The position numbers and the translations under genes were made by a program. Under the pieces are notes generated by a model. It ran no database searches and was not told where the DNA came from. It worked only from the letters and a program-made list of their open reading frames with translations. From Eubacterium sp. (GTDB taxonomy: Bacteria > Bacillota > Clostridia > Lachnospirales > Lachnospiraceae), in the NCBI GenBank assembly GCA_017430325.1, contig JAFRNE010000011.1:62001-126000 (forward strand): a stretch of DNA of 64,000 nt. Direction: 5' to 3'. The first letter of the stretch is position 1. Each line of letters opens with the position of its first letter. Shown here piece after piece: positions 45,501 to 53,231 of the stretch.

Positions 45501-47089
45501 AGCATGCGGCAGGCGGCGGAACCTTCCTGGACGTAGCTTTAAATGCGGCAGTTACAGCAGTTGATAATCTTAGTGAAAGAGATTATGTCGGCGTTGTGAC
45601 CTTCGATGACAGATTCGAATGGGCAGTTCCTGTGCAGCAGGTTACCGATAAGGAAACTATCAAGGAATCCATCAAGAAGATTAAGGAAGGCGGCGGTACT
45701 ACCATCAAACCTGCTCTTATGGATGCTGCAGTGAAGCTGAAGAGCACACCGGGAGTCAATAAACACCTTATCCTTCTCAGTGATGGTATGGGTGAGACTG
45801 ATGATTTTGATGATGCCATAGAGCTTATAAATAAGAGTGGTCTTACTCTTTCAACGGTTGCAGTAGGTGATTATGCGGATACAATGCTCCTGAACCGTCT
45901 TGCAACAGCCTGCGGCGGAAGATATTATCACTCAAGAAATGCCGGAAATATCCCGAGCATCTTCACGCAGGAAATATATCTTTCCATGAATACCTACATC
46001 CAGAACGGTGAATTCGGTCTGAATGTATCGCCTTCAAATGCGATAACCAAGGGACTTTTCGAGGGCGGCTGGCCGGAAATACTCGGCTACATCGGTGCAA
46101 CAGCTAAGGAGCTTTCAACTCAGGTCATCACAAGCAATCAGGATGATCCGATCCTTACAGTATGGCAGTACGGTCTTGGTAAGACTGTGGCATGGAATAC
46201 TGATGTCAAAGGTGAGTGGACCTCAAATCTGTCCGGCGAGACCGATTATGCTGCAATGTGGAAGAGACTCACGGATTATACGATAAATGAGAGTATGAGT
46301 TCGGCTGATAAGGTTGAGACCAAGGAAGTGGATGGCAAGACCATCATCACCTATAAGGCAGACGAATTCAAAGAAGATACTGAGATCTCTGCAAATTATG
46401 TATCGCCTGACGGAACAGAGGGAAGCCTCAGCTTTGTTATGGTTGAGCCGGGCGTATTTCAGGCTGAGCTTGACGGTGACAGCGCAGGTATATACGAGAT
46501 GAGTGTTGTCAGAGAGGACGGCGGAGCGCTCATTAACTCCATAAATACAGCCGCTGTGCTCCAGTACCCGAAGGAATACAGATTTGATATCAGTAACAAG
46601 AATTACATAGAATATATAGAAAAATACGGTAAAGCCATAAGCTTCTCTGATTCTGTCTGGGGAGACATGAAGAAGCATTTCTCTTCAAAGTTTGAGCTGA
46701 CATGGATATTTATCCTGCTTGCGCTGCTTCTCTTTGTGACGGACGTAACCCTCAGAAAGCTCGGCTTCATGCACTTCCCTATCAAGAAAAAGAAGAAGGT
46801 GAAGTCAGTGGTTATAAGCGATGGAGCGGCTGCGATAAATGCAGGTCCGGACAGTGGAATATCAGCTCCTGCGGCACCATCGGCAGCATCGGGTGTATTT
46901 TTCACCGGTCCACAGACACCGGCAGCAGGTATTGCGGCTCAGGGTGGTACGCAGCCTCAGCAGGCTTCGGCAGGTAAGAAAGCCGGCAAGGCTGATAAGA
47001 AAGCGGCTAAACCTAAGGGCGGAGCGGCTCCGGCGGGCGGACTTGATATGTCTGAACTTCTGAAGAAGAAAAATAACAGAAATCTATAA
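42521..47089 (+). CDS. 1522-residue BatA-like / triple von Willebrand A fusion membrane protein
   Basis: Unusually large VWA protein. N-terminal BatA-type membrane helices (about 5-22 and 57-77; FLRPRGKDTKISSNLLW) precede VWA region 1 (about 88-235; LMLIDTSAGMQ, incomplete DxSxS). Spans near 585-605 and 615-635 lead to VWA 2 (about 640-770; FLIDLSESD). A beta domain and a GATase-like segment (about 860-960; VLVLFGKGAKDDAFEAVL, YGHGFICCGGENSFMLGG) precede VWA 3 (about 975-1150; LIIDRSGSML, intact metal site). A last span (about 1390-1410) is followed by a Lys/Ala/Pro/Gly-rich cytoplasmic tail. This joins what are usually separate BatA-like and VWA-GATase proteins. The start overlaps DUF58. Confidence 0.88.
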   Translation: MTFSTLLPLALTVFVPFIIILYFLRPRGKDTKISSNLLWKQLFEKTMSRTTKSRFVRDILLVLQLLIVVLLIFALMAPHIRTKSRTETNVLMLIDTSAGMQHTEGGKTRLERAIEEAKNMVDDAGATSFTVITAGGTTDIRISNSKDKGKVKKALNAISCTDEEGSLTSAYDIVRTMQEGSGDEPLHVVIFTDGSGVSSAEEYKNKLDAEIRSYGGGSENISAFSLTFSSAGLDAQGEEIYNFASRITNFGNSAASFEVTLYDENGTVLGIKDLSADAGLSATAIFNDVLWRGQSARIEISGITFEDGGKDSLDKDNKAYAVKTRINDVNGMLIGQGNVYIEKAFQAVTGHTVRVAADDSSVKNSDSNILIYDSGSGMKDYTGTSAEGEQSTVSGVMRFGIPSDEADIEKKLEGIFVTVRETALTYGIGDFSLGVNEAAILKVPDWATSFIEHNGSSVGYFGEKDGVRYIVLGFDIRETDFPLKAEFPIFIADSVSYLSDSGILVDNIYTAGETLQVNPSADYDSAVLASRLTEAGVFSVSAGEAAENYVVRFPMSESDGRPDDKGNVSTGDYSGALIRKNLRDYLVVAAILLLILELMIYVRGMRYRGKFYIILRCVMALLLVLGILGINIPTKAKVQTTVFLIDLSESDKDHLEEIDKFLSREIRKIGKNDQYGVVAFGDDSVIDQFVTKSDSYSGVMAKVDGDATNIEEAVGRALSMIPSESAGRIVIVTDGRETEGNIMNTAAAITGGDIELRSILLEEDDIDDVYIENATLPDRVSFGEQFTINVTIVSNIETEANLTLTDGNGKGSEMKVSLKEGNNRFSFRQTVEGEHSESFTITVDAEGDQNPDNNSFNVFTAVSDAPGVLVLFGKGAKDDAFEAVLKAAGVNYEGMSVSKAPTELKDMLAYESIIFDNVFLSDVPDGFMDSIETYVKDYGHGFICCGGENSFMLGGYNDTVIEKILPVDMEMRGLVEMPSTGLILIIDRSGSMLEHAAGGGTFLDVALNAAVTAVDNLSERDYVGVVTFDDRFEWAVPVQQVTDKETIKESIKKIKEGGGTTIKPALMDAAVKLKSTPGVNKHLILLSDGMGETDDFDDAIELINKSGLTLSTVAVGDYADTMLLNRLATACGGRYYHSRNAGNIPSIFTQEIYLSMNTYIQNGEFGLNVSPSNAITKGLFEGGWPEILGYIGATAKELSTQVITSNQDDPILTVWQYGLGKTVAWNTDVKGEWTSNLSGETDYAAMWKRLTDYTINESMSSADKVETKEVDGKTIITYKADEFKEDTEISANYVSPDGTEGSLSFVMVEPGVFQAELDGDSAGIYEMSVVREDGGALINSINTAAVLQYPKEYRFDISNKNYIEYIEKYGKAISFSDSVWGDMKKHFSSKFELTWIFILLALLLFVTDVTLRKLGFMHFPIKKKKKVKSVVISDGAAAINAGPDSGISAPAAPSAASGVFFTGPQTPAAGIAAQGGTQPQQASAGKKAGKADKKAAKPKGGAAPAGGLDMSELLKKKNNRNL

Positions 47090-47181
47090 AAATATTTTTG
47101 TATTTGTTGCTTTTTTGTTATGCCTGCAATGTTGCATCGTTGGACATGAGTAATCCTGTACTGTATTTTTTCGGTCGGACA

Positions 47182-47190
47182 TGTTATAAT
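47182..47190 (+). promoter_or_regulatory. Extended -10 promoter of nitroreductase
   Basis: TGTTATAAT (47182-47190), 52 bases before the start codon. The -35 region is poor, as expected for extended -10 promoters. Confidence 0.6.
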
Positions 47191-47241
47191 ATTTCTGCTA
47201 ATTTTTTGGCGTAGCGAAAGATATTTAAGGAGGGCTGCAAA

Positions 47242-47784
47242 ATGGAATTATTAGAAGGTATCAAGACAAGAAGAAGCGTTAGAAACTTTACTGACGAGAA
47301 GGTTAGTCATGAGACTGTTGAGAAGATAATCGATTCTGCAAGGATGGCTCCATCTTGGAAGAACAGCCAGACTGCAAGATATATTGTTGTTGAAGATAAG
47401 GAAGTGCTTGCTAAGATCGCTGACGAAGCAACTCTCGGCTTTGAGCATAATAAGGAGATCATATTAGGTGCACCTGCACTTGTAGTTCTTGCTTCTGTTG
47501 CCAAGAGAAGCGGTTATGAGAGAGATGGTTCCTTCACAACCTCTAAGGGACAGGGCTGGGAAATGTTTGACGCAGGTATCGCTGCACAGACCTTCTGTCT
47601 CGCTGCTCATGAAGCAGGAGTTGGAAGCGTTATCCTTGGAATATTTGATGATGCAAAGGTTGCAGAGCTCATCAATCTTCCTGAGAATCAGAATGTTTCA
47701 GCACTTATTCCTATCGGCTACAGCGATAAGGAGCTTCCAGCCGTACCTCGTAAGGAAGTAGCTGATCTTCTTACATTTATTTAA
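47242..47784 (+). CDS. Nitroreductase-family flavoprotein
   Basis: FMN-dependent oxidoreductase of the nitroreductase superfamily, 180 residues. Signatures: TRRSVRNFTDEKV (phosphate/FMN-binding Arg-Arg-Ser), ARMAPSWKNSQTARYIVV, and the C-terminal FCLAAHEAGVGSVILGIFDD..LNLPENQNVSALIPIGYSD. Physiological substrate cannot be told from sequence; the small size and SWKNSQ motif are typical of clostridial members. Start ATG 47242 has AAGGAGGG. It stands alone behind an extended -10 promoter. Confidence 0.9.
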   Translation: MELLEGIKTRRSVRNFTDEKVSHETVEKIIDSARMAPSWKNSQTARYIVVEDKEVLAKIADEATLGFEHNKEIILGAPALVVLASVAKRSGYERDGSFTTSKGQGWEMFDAGIAAQTFCLAAHEAGVGSVILGIFDDAKVAELINLPENQNVSALIPIGYSDKELPAVPRKEVADLLTFI

Positions 47785-47813
47785 GATAAAAGGACATACG
47801 GATGTAGTTCAGA

Positions 47814-47886
47814 GTGATCATGGGTGTCAGTCGAGGATTCGCGTGATCATACAATATGACGATGCGAATCCGTGTGATCATATAAT
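47814..47886 (+). repeat. Three GTGATCAT copies at ~30-bp spacing before topB
   Basis: GTGATCAT lies at 47814-47821, 47843-47850 and 47874-47881, spaced 29 and 31 bases, so on the same DNA face. A GGATTCGC/GCGAATCC inverted repeat (47835-47842 and 47864-47871) encloses the middle copy. The last copy runs into TATAAT (47881-47886), a possible -10. A candidate operator set or a short tandem duplication. Confidence 0.55.
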
Positions 47887-47911
47887 ATAGACCGGATAGA
47901 AGAGACAGAAA

Positions 47912-49987
47912 ATGAAAAAATTATACATAGCAGAGAAACCAAGCGTTGCCAAGGAGTTTGCGAAGGCTCTTGGCATAAAGGGCGGTGGATCAAATGGTTA
48001 TATCGAGGAGGGCGACAACATCGTAACCTGGTGTGTCGGCCACCTCGTTAACATGAGTTATCCTGAAGCCTACGATGAAAAATACAAAAGATGGTCGATG
48101 GACACCATCCCATTTATCCCTGAAAAATACAAATACGATGTTATCCCGGCAGCCAGCAAGCAGTTTAAGATAGTGAGCGGGCTGCTTAATCGTGATGATG
48201 TTGAGACTATTTATGTCTGCACCGACTCGGGACGTGAGGGAGAATACATCTACAGGCTTGTGGATATGCAGGCAGGCGTAAGTGATAAGAAGGATAAGAG
48301 AAGGGTATGGATCGATTCCCAGACCGAAGAGGAAATACTCCGCGGTATCCGCGAAGCAAAGCCTCTGTCCGCATATGATAACCTCAGTACAGCTGCCTAC
48401 CTTCGTGCGAAGGAGGACTATCTGATGGGTATCAATTTTTCGCGTGCTCTGACACTTAAGTATTCTTATCCGGTGAAGCAGTATCTGGGACTTGATAAAT
48501 GCGTTATCGCCGTAGGTCGTGTAATGACCTGTGTTCTGGGTATGATAGTCACAAGAGAGAGGGAGATCAGAAGCTTCGTTCCGACGCCTTTCTTCAGAGT
48601 GCTTGCGAAGGTTGGAGATGAAAATGCCTCCTTCGAAGCTGAGTGGCGCAGCGAAAAGGGAACAAAGTATTTTGAAAGTCCTCTGCTGTATAAGGAAAAT
48701 GGATTCAAAAAGAGAGAGGATGCGGAGAAGCTTATAGAAGAGCTGTCACAGCCCCTTCCGATCGAAATGATATGTGAGAAGGTTGAGAAGAAGACGGAGA
48801 AGAAGAATCCGCCGATGCTCTACAACCTTGCCGAGCTTCAGAATGACTGCTCGAGAATATATAAGATAAGCCCTGCGGAAACTCTGGAGATAGTGCAGGA
48901 GCTTTACGAGAAGAAGCTTGTAACCTATCCGAGAACCGATGCGAGAGTTCTTTCGACGGCGGTTTCGAAGGAGATAGGCAAGAATATCGGAGGCCTCAGA
49001 GCCTATGCGCCACTGGGAGCCTACGCCGACCTTATAATGAACCGGGGCGGCTATAAAAATATCGCAAAATCAAAATATGTTAATGATAAACAGATAACAG
49101 ACCACTATGCCATCATTCCTACCGGCCAGGGCTTTTCGGCACTTGGTTCACTTTCGGGAGTTAAACAGGGCGTATATGACCTTATCGTTAGAAGGTTTTT
49201 ATCTATATTTTTCCCACCTGCGGAATATGAGAAATACTCTCTTAAGCTTGACAGGAACGGCGAGAAATTCTTTGCAAGTGCAAAGGTACTTTCAAAGCCG
49301 GGTTATCTTGTGATAGCTGACAGAAATTATGGCCAGAAGAAGGATGATGCCGAAGATAAGAAGCAGGGTGAGAAGCCGGAGGAGAAGGGCGAGGAAGCCG
49401 GCGACTCTGAGGACGGAAAGAAGGACGGAGAGACCGGTGCGGTTTCAAACAGTAAGGAATTCATCGAGCTCTTTAAGAGCCTGAAGAAGGGAAGCGTGCT
49501 TCCGTGCAGCGGCTTCAGCATACGTGAGGGAGAGACGACTCCGCCGAAGAGATACAGCTCGGGTACACTGATCCTTGCTATGGAAAATGCAGGTCAGTTT
49601 ATCGAGGACGAGGATCTTCGTGCACAGATCAAAGGAAGTGGAATCGGTACTTCAGCAACAAGAGACTCGATCATCACAAAGCTTGTAAATAATAAATACA
49701 TCGCCCTGAATAAAAAGACTCAGATAGTTACACCGACCTTCCTCGGTGAGATAATAAATGATGTTGTACTTTATTCCATCAACGGACTTCTCCGCGCAGA
49801 CCTCACTGCAAGCTGGGAGAAGGGACTTGATATGGTTGCTTCGGGAACCATAACCGAGCAGGAATACAGCGATAAGATGTGCGATTATGTACGGAAATAT
49901 ACCGATTTTGTCAAGAGCATAACCAATCAGAATAATATGCGATATATATTTGACAAGACGGCACCGTATTACAGCAAGAAGAAATAA
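47912..49987 (+). CDS. topB: DNA topoisomerase III (type IA)
   Basis: Relaxes or decatenates DNA by single-strand passage. TOPRIM metal site residues: AEKPSVAKEFAKAL (catalytic Glu) at the N-terminus and VCTDSGREGEYIYR (DxDxE-like, about 103-116). The catalytic Tyr motif is LVTYPRTDARVLS (about 330-342). Near residues 470-510 there is a charged Lys/Glu/Gly insertion (KKQGEKPEEKGEEAGDSE) before GSVLPCSGFSIREGETTPPKRY. The YEELVKRG..GIGTSATRDSIITKL region is intact. Length of 691 fits plasmid/ICE-type and chromosomal TopB of clostridia. There are no conjugation genes nearby, so it is probably chromosomal housekeeping. Confidence 0.94.
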   Translation: MKKLYIAEKPSVAKEFAKALGIKGGGSNGYIEEGDNIVTWCVGHLVNMSYPEAYDEKYKRWSMDTIPFIPEKYKYDVIPAASKQFKIVSGLLNRDDVETIYVCTDSGREGEYIYRLVDMQAGVSDKKDKRRVWIDSQTEEEILRGIREAKPLSAYDNLSTAAYLRAKEDYLMGINFSRALTLKYSYPVKQYLGLDKCVIAVGRVMTCVLGMIVTREREIRSFVPTPFFRVLAKVGDENASFEAEWRSEKGTKYFESPLLYKENGFKKREDAEKLIEELSQPLPIEMICEKVEKKTEKKNPPMLYNLAELQNDCSRIYKISPAETLEIVQELYEKKLVTYPRTDARVLSTAVSKEIGKNIGGLRAYAPLGAYADLIMNRGGYKNIAKSKYVNDKQITDHYAIIPTGQGFSALGSLSGVKQGVYDLIVRRFLSIFFPPAEYEKYSLKLDRNGEKFFASAKVLSKPGYLVIADRNYGQKKDDAEDKKQGEKPEEKGEEAGDSEDGKKDGETGAVSNSKEFIELFKSLKKGSVLPCSGFSIREGETTPPKRYSSGTLILAMENAGQFIEDEDLRAQIKGSGIGTSATRDSIITKLVNNKYIALNKKTQIVTPTFLGEIINDVVLYSINGLLRADLTASWEKGLDMVASGTITEQEYSDKMCDYVRKYTDFVKSITNQNNMRYIFDKTAPYYSKKK

Positions 49988-50018
49988 GAAAAAAGCATAG
50001 ATACTCGGAGGGAAAATA

Positions 50019-50720
50019 ATGTCAGATAATAAAGAGTTACTTATGATCAAGAATATGTACGACCTGGAGCATACAGAGGCCCGTGAGCTTCTGGAAGGCT
50101 TAAGCTATCCGTGGGAGGCTCTTCCTCATATCAAGGAGCTCATCATAAAGCTTGGTGCAAAGATCGATGAGGAGGCTTCCGGAGAATATATCAAGAAGGG
50201 CGAAAATGTATGGATCCACAAGACTGCAAAGGTCTGGGACAGTGCATATTTCGGTGAATATATCATTATCGGTGCTGAAACCGAGGTTAGACAGTGCGCC
50301 TTCCTCAGAGGCAATGCTCTCGTAGGAAAGAACTGTGTTGTAGGTAACTCCACAGAGCTGAAGAATGTTATACTTTTCGACAATGTTCAGGTGCCTCATT
50401 ATAACTATGTCGGCGATTCGGTGCTCGGCTATAAATCACATATGGGTGCAGGTTCCATCACCTCAAATGTTAAGTCTGACAAGACTCTCGTGGTTGTTAA
50501 GGGATACGACGAATACAGCGATATCAATATCGAGACAGGCCTGAAGAAGTTCGGTGCTATGCTTGGCGACTTTGTTGAAGTAGGCTGCAACAGCGTGCTG
50601 AATCCGGGCTCTGTTATTGGCAGAAATACAAATATTTATCCGCTTTCACCTATCAGAGGCTTCATCCCTGAGAAGAGTATTGTGAAGACCGGAAATGTAG
50701 TTATTACAAAGAATGAGTAA
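50019..50720 (+). CDS. Left-handed beta-helix acyl/nucleotidyltransferase-like protein
   Basis: Residues ~55-230 carry hexapeptide-type repeats: VWIHKTAKVWDSAYFGEYIIIGAETEVRQCAFLRGNALVGKNCVVGNSTELKNVILFDNVQVPHYNYVGDSVLGYKSHMGAG are all in I/V-G-x-x-x-x rhythm (quoted discontinuously in the coding order). The end SVLNPGSVIGRNTNIYPLSPIRGFIPEKSIV matches GlmU-like C-terminal domains; no N-terminal pyrophosphorylase domain is present. It is probably an acyltransferase-like relative of UDP-GlcNAc enzymes; substrate unknown. The start has GGAGGG. The next gene's ATG directly abuts the stop. Confidence 0.78.
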   Translation: MSDNKELLMIKNMYDLEHTEARELLEGLSYPWEALPHIKELIIKLGAKIDEEASGEYIKKGENVWIHKTAKVWDSAYFGEYIIIGAETEVRQCAFLRGNALVGKNCVVGNSTELKNVILFDNVQVPHYNYVGDSVLGYKSHMGAGSITSNVKSDKTLVVVKGYDEYSDINIETGLKKFGAMLGDFVEVGCNSVLNPGSVIGRNTNIYPLSPIRGFIPEKSIVKTGNVVITKNE

Positions 50721-51731
50721 ATGACAGAAAATATTAGAAATATGGAAGGATACTCGCCCTGCAGGCTGTGTCCGAGACAATGTAATATTGACAGAACCTT
50801 AGCCAAAGGCATCTGTAATGAGAAAAGCACCCTGCATGTCAGTCGTGCTTCTCTTCATATGTGGGAGGAACCGTGCATATCCGGAAAAAACGGCTCGGGC
50901 ACTATATTTTTCTCGGGTTGCAATATGGGCTGTGTCTTCTGCCAGAATTATGAGATCAGCCGCGGAAGGATAGGAAAAAATATCGATATCGGAAGGCTGG
51001 TGGAGATATTTTTCGAGCTGAAGGAAAAGGGCGCAAATAATATAAATCTTGTCACCGGAGATATATTTATCCCGACCATCAGGATAGCCATAGAAAAGGC
51101 AAAATCGGAGGGCTTTGACCTGCCGTTTCTGATGAATACCTCGTCCTACATAACCGTCGATACGCTGAAAAGCCTTGAAGGACTGATAGATATCTACCTT
51201 CCGGATATGAAATATATACGTGAGAGCGATGCTGTAAAATACAGCAATTCGCCGGGGTATCCCGAGGCTGCGAAGGCTGCCATAGCCGAGATGGTGCGTC
51301 AGCAGCCGGAGTGTATTTTTACGCAGCGGGATGCAGGGGATGATGAAGCAGAATATAAAGATGATTTGAATGATACGGCAGAATATAGAGATGATCCGGA
51401 GGATGAATATGACTCAGGAAGACTCATAAAGAAGGGTGTGATCGTCCGCCACCTGCTCCTGCCGGGGATGCTGATCCAGGCAAAGCTGATAGTGAGATAC
51501 CTCTATCAGACCTATGGCGATAGTATTTATATCAGTCTGATGAATCAGTTTACGCCGGACAGTGAGAAGCTGAGTGAGAGATACCCTGAGGTCAACAGAA
51601 AAGTAACGGAATACGAATATAAAAGCCTGGTGGATTATGCTGCCGAGCTGGGAGTGACAAACGGTTTTATACAGGTTGGAGAGACTGCGGAGGAGAGCTT
51701 CATACCGGCCTTTGATCTGACGGGAGTCTGA
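50721..51731 (+). CDS. PflX-like radical SAM protein
   Basis: Radical S-adenosylmethionine enzyme related to pyruvate-formate-lyase activating enzymes (COG1313-type). An N-terminal cysteine set CRLCPRQCNID..GIC (about 12-35) precedes the 4Fe-4S motif GCNMGCVFCQN (about 70-80; CxxxCxxC). The target is unknown for the family. Between about residues 205 and 235 there is an acidic insertion built of two near-identical 10-residue blocks (AEYKDDLNDT, AEYRDDPEDE), absent from usual members as far as I can judge. It then resumes with VIVRHLLLPGM. Start ATG 50721 abuts the previous stop; no separate ribosome site is evident, so coupling is likely. Confidence 0.85.
   Translation: MTENIRNMEGYSPCRLCPRQCNIDRTLAKGICNEKSTLHVSRASLHMWEEPCISGKNGSGTIFFSGCNMGCVFCQNYEISRGRIGKNIDIGRLVEIFFELKEKGANNINLVTGDIFIPTIRIAIEKAKSEGFDLPFLMNTSSYITVDTLKSLEGLIDIYLPDMKYIRESDAVKYSNSPGYPEAAKAAIAEMVRQQPECIFTQRDAGDDEAEYKDDLNDTAEYRDDPEDEYDSGRLIKKGVIVRHLLLPGMLIQAKLIVRYLYQTYGDSIYISLMNQFTPDSEKLSERYPEVNRKVTEYEYKSLVDYAAELGVTNGFIQVGETAEESFIPAFDLTGV
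51348..51404 (+). repeat. 30-bp tandem duplication inside radical SAM gene
   Basis: GCAGAATATAAAGATGAT... (51348-51374) is repeated with few changes at 51378-51404, adding an acidic ten-residue block in frame. Confidence 0.75.
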
Positions 51732-51823
51732 GCAGGGGACTTAGAGTAAAAAGTGATCCGGAAGTAATGTTCGAATGAGTCTATCATGTTCAAAGAGACC
51801 CATATACAGAAATGGAGATAAGC

Positions 51824-53023
51824 ATGGAAAAAGTAGCGTGTAAATACAGTAAAAAATGCGGTGGCTGCACATATATCGGAGAGGAATATAACAGCTATCT
51901 TAAGAAAAAGGAAGATGAGATAAACAGCTGCCTTGAGGAGTTTATCAGTGAGGAGTTTGTGGGTATCGAACCGGGCAGGATCAAGCTTCTTGGCATGAAG
52001 GAGCCGTATCATTACAGACATAAGGTGAATGCTGCCTTTGCGCGTACAAAAAAAGGCGAGATAATCTCCGGAATCTATGAAGAGGGAACTCACAATGTGA
52101 TAGATATCGCTGAGTGCCTGATAGAGAATGGAAAGGCAGATAAGATAGTTCAGGATATCAAGGGGATGCTCAGGTCCTTCAAGATAAAGATCTATGATGA
52201 AGATCTTGGAACCGGGCTGCTCCGACATGTTATGGTCAGAGTCAGCAGAAGTACCGGAGAGGTTATGGTAATTCTTGTAGCGGCAAGCCCTATATTTCCG
52301 TCAAAAAACAATTTCGTGAAGGCGCTCAGAGAAAAGCATCCTGAGGTAAGCACGGTAGTGCTGAATATCAATAACAAGCATACAAGCATGGTTCTCGGAG
52401 ACAGGGATATCGTTCTTTACGGCAAGGGCTTTATTAAGGATAAGCTCTGCGGAACGGAGTTCAAGCTTTCGCCGAGAAGTTTCTTCCAGGTGAATCCCGA
52501 AATGACAGAGAGGATATACAGAACAGCAATTGATTTTGCTAAGCTTAAGAAGGATACGCTTGTTATCGACGCTTATTCCGGAATAGGAACGATCTCGCTG
52601 CTTGCAGCAAAGAGTTCTGCAAACGTTATCGGTGTCGAGCTGAATCCTGAGGCTGTCAAGGACGCAAATAAGAATGCCGAGATGAATAAGATAAACAATG
52701 TCCGTTTCGTCAGAGACGACGCCGGAAAATACATGCTCAGCTTCGTTAACGGTGACGATGAACGGCCTGCTGATATAAAAGAAAAGGTTGTTTTCATGGA
52801 TCCTCCACGTTCAGGAAGCAGTATAGAATTCCTTGAAGCACTGACTGTATTTGCGCCGGAAAGAGTGGTATATATTTCCTGCAATCCGGAGACCCAGGCG
52901 AGGGATGTGAAGTATCTTGCAGAGAAGGGATATGTTGTAAGAAGAGGCATCGCTTTCGATCAGTTTCCGTGGACGAAGGACGCTGAATGCGTGCTCATGC
53001 TTGAAAAAAGAAAAAATGGCTGA
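51824..53023 (+). CDS. 23S rRNA (uracil-C5)-methyltransferase, RlmD/RumA type
   Basis: Methylates a uridine in RNA using S-adenosylmethionine. The N-terminal iron-sulfur Cys set is CKYSKKCGGCTYIG (about 4-17) with a later Cys in IAECLIE; there is no TRAM domain. The SAM-binding part has FFQVNPEMTERIY and VIDAYSGIGTISLLAAK; catalysis uses MDPPRSG and the nucleophile Cys in YISCNPETQARD (about 345-356). Three RumA-like enzymes (RlmD, RlmCD, TrmA) are hard to separate by eye. ATG 51812 lies inside the GGAG site, so ATG 51824 is chosen. Confidence 0.9.
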   Translation: MEKVACKYSKKCGGCTYIGEEYNSYLKKKEDEINSCLEEFISEEFVGIEPGRIKLLGMKEPYHYRHKVNAAFARTKKGEIISGIYEEGTHNVIDIAECLIENGKADKIVQDIKGMLRSFKIKIYDEDLGTGLLRHVMVRVSRSTGEVMVILVAASPIFPSKNNFVKALREKHPEVSTVVLNINNKHTSMVLGDRDIVLYGKGFIKDKLCGTEFKLSPRSFFQVNPEMTERIYRTAIDFAKLKKDTLVIDAYSGIGTISLLAAKSSANVIGVELNPEAVKDANKNAEMNKINNVRFVRDDAGKYMLSFVNGDDERPADIKEKVVFMDPPRSGSSIEFLEALTVFAPERVVYISCNPETQARDVKYLAEKGYVVRRGIAFDQFPWTKDAECVLMLEKRKNG

Positions 53024-53106
53024 AATAAGGCTTTTCAGCATGATTATAAACAAAAAAAGAATACAAATTTGTGTTAAATAACAAATAGCTATTTATAAGG
53101 GGTTTG

Positions 53107-53159
53107 TGGTATAATAAAGTAAGTGGGAGTCTGCCCTTTTTTAGCTATGTCCAAAGGGC
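53107..53159 (+). promoter_or_regulatory. Extended -10 promoter and leader hairpin of first EAL gene
   Basis: TGGTATAAT (53107-53115) is an extended -10. GCCCTTT (53133-53139) can pair with AAAGGGC (53153-53159) just after the expected transcript start. The hairpin lacks a T-run and does not match the c-di-GMP riboswitch consensus that I know. Confidence 0.5.
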
Positions 53160-53231
53160 GCTTCGGTGGCTGTCTGTATGATAAGGGGTTATTATAAGAC
53201 AGCGGTAAAACATGAGGGAGGAGGTGTCCGC

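Noticed and set aside
47912..49987. Integrated plasmid or conjugative element signalled by topB
   Set aside because: No relaxase, type IV secretion, integrase or attachment-site repeats nearby; flanking genes are housekeeping.
53116..53231. c-di-GMP riboswitch before the first EAL gene
   Set aside because: A simple hairpin is present, but the conserved GEMM core and tetraloop/receptor pattern are not.
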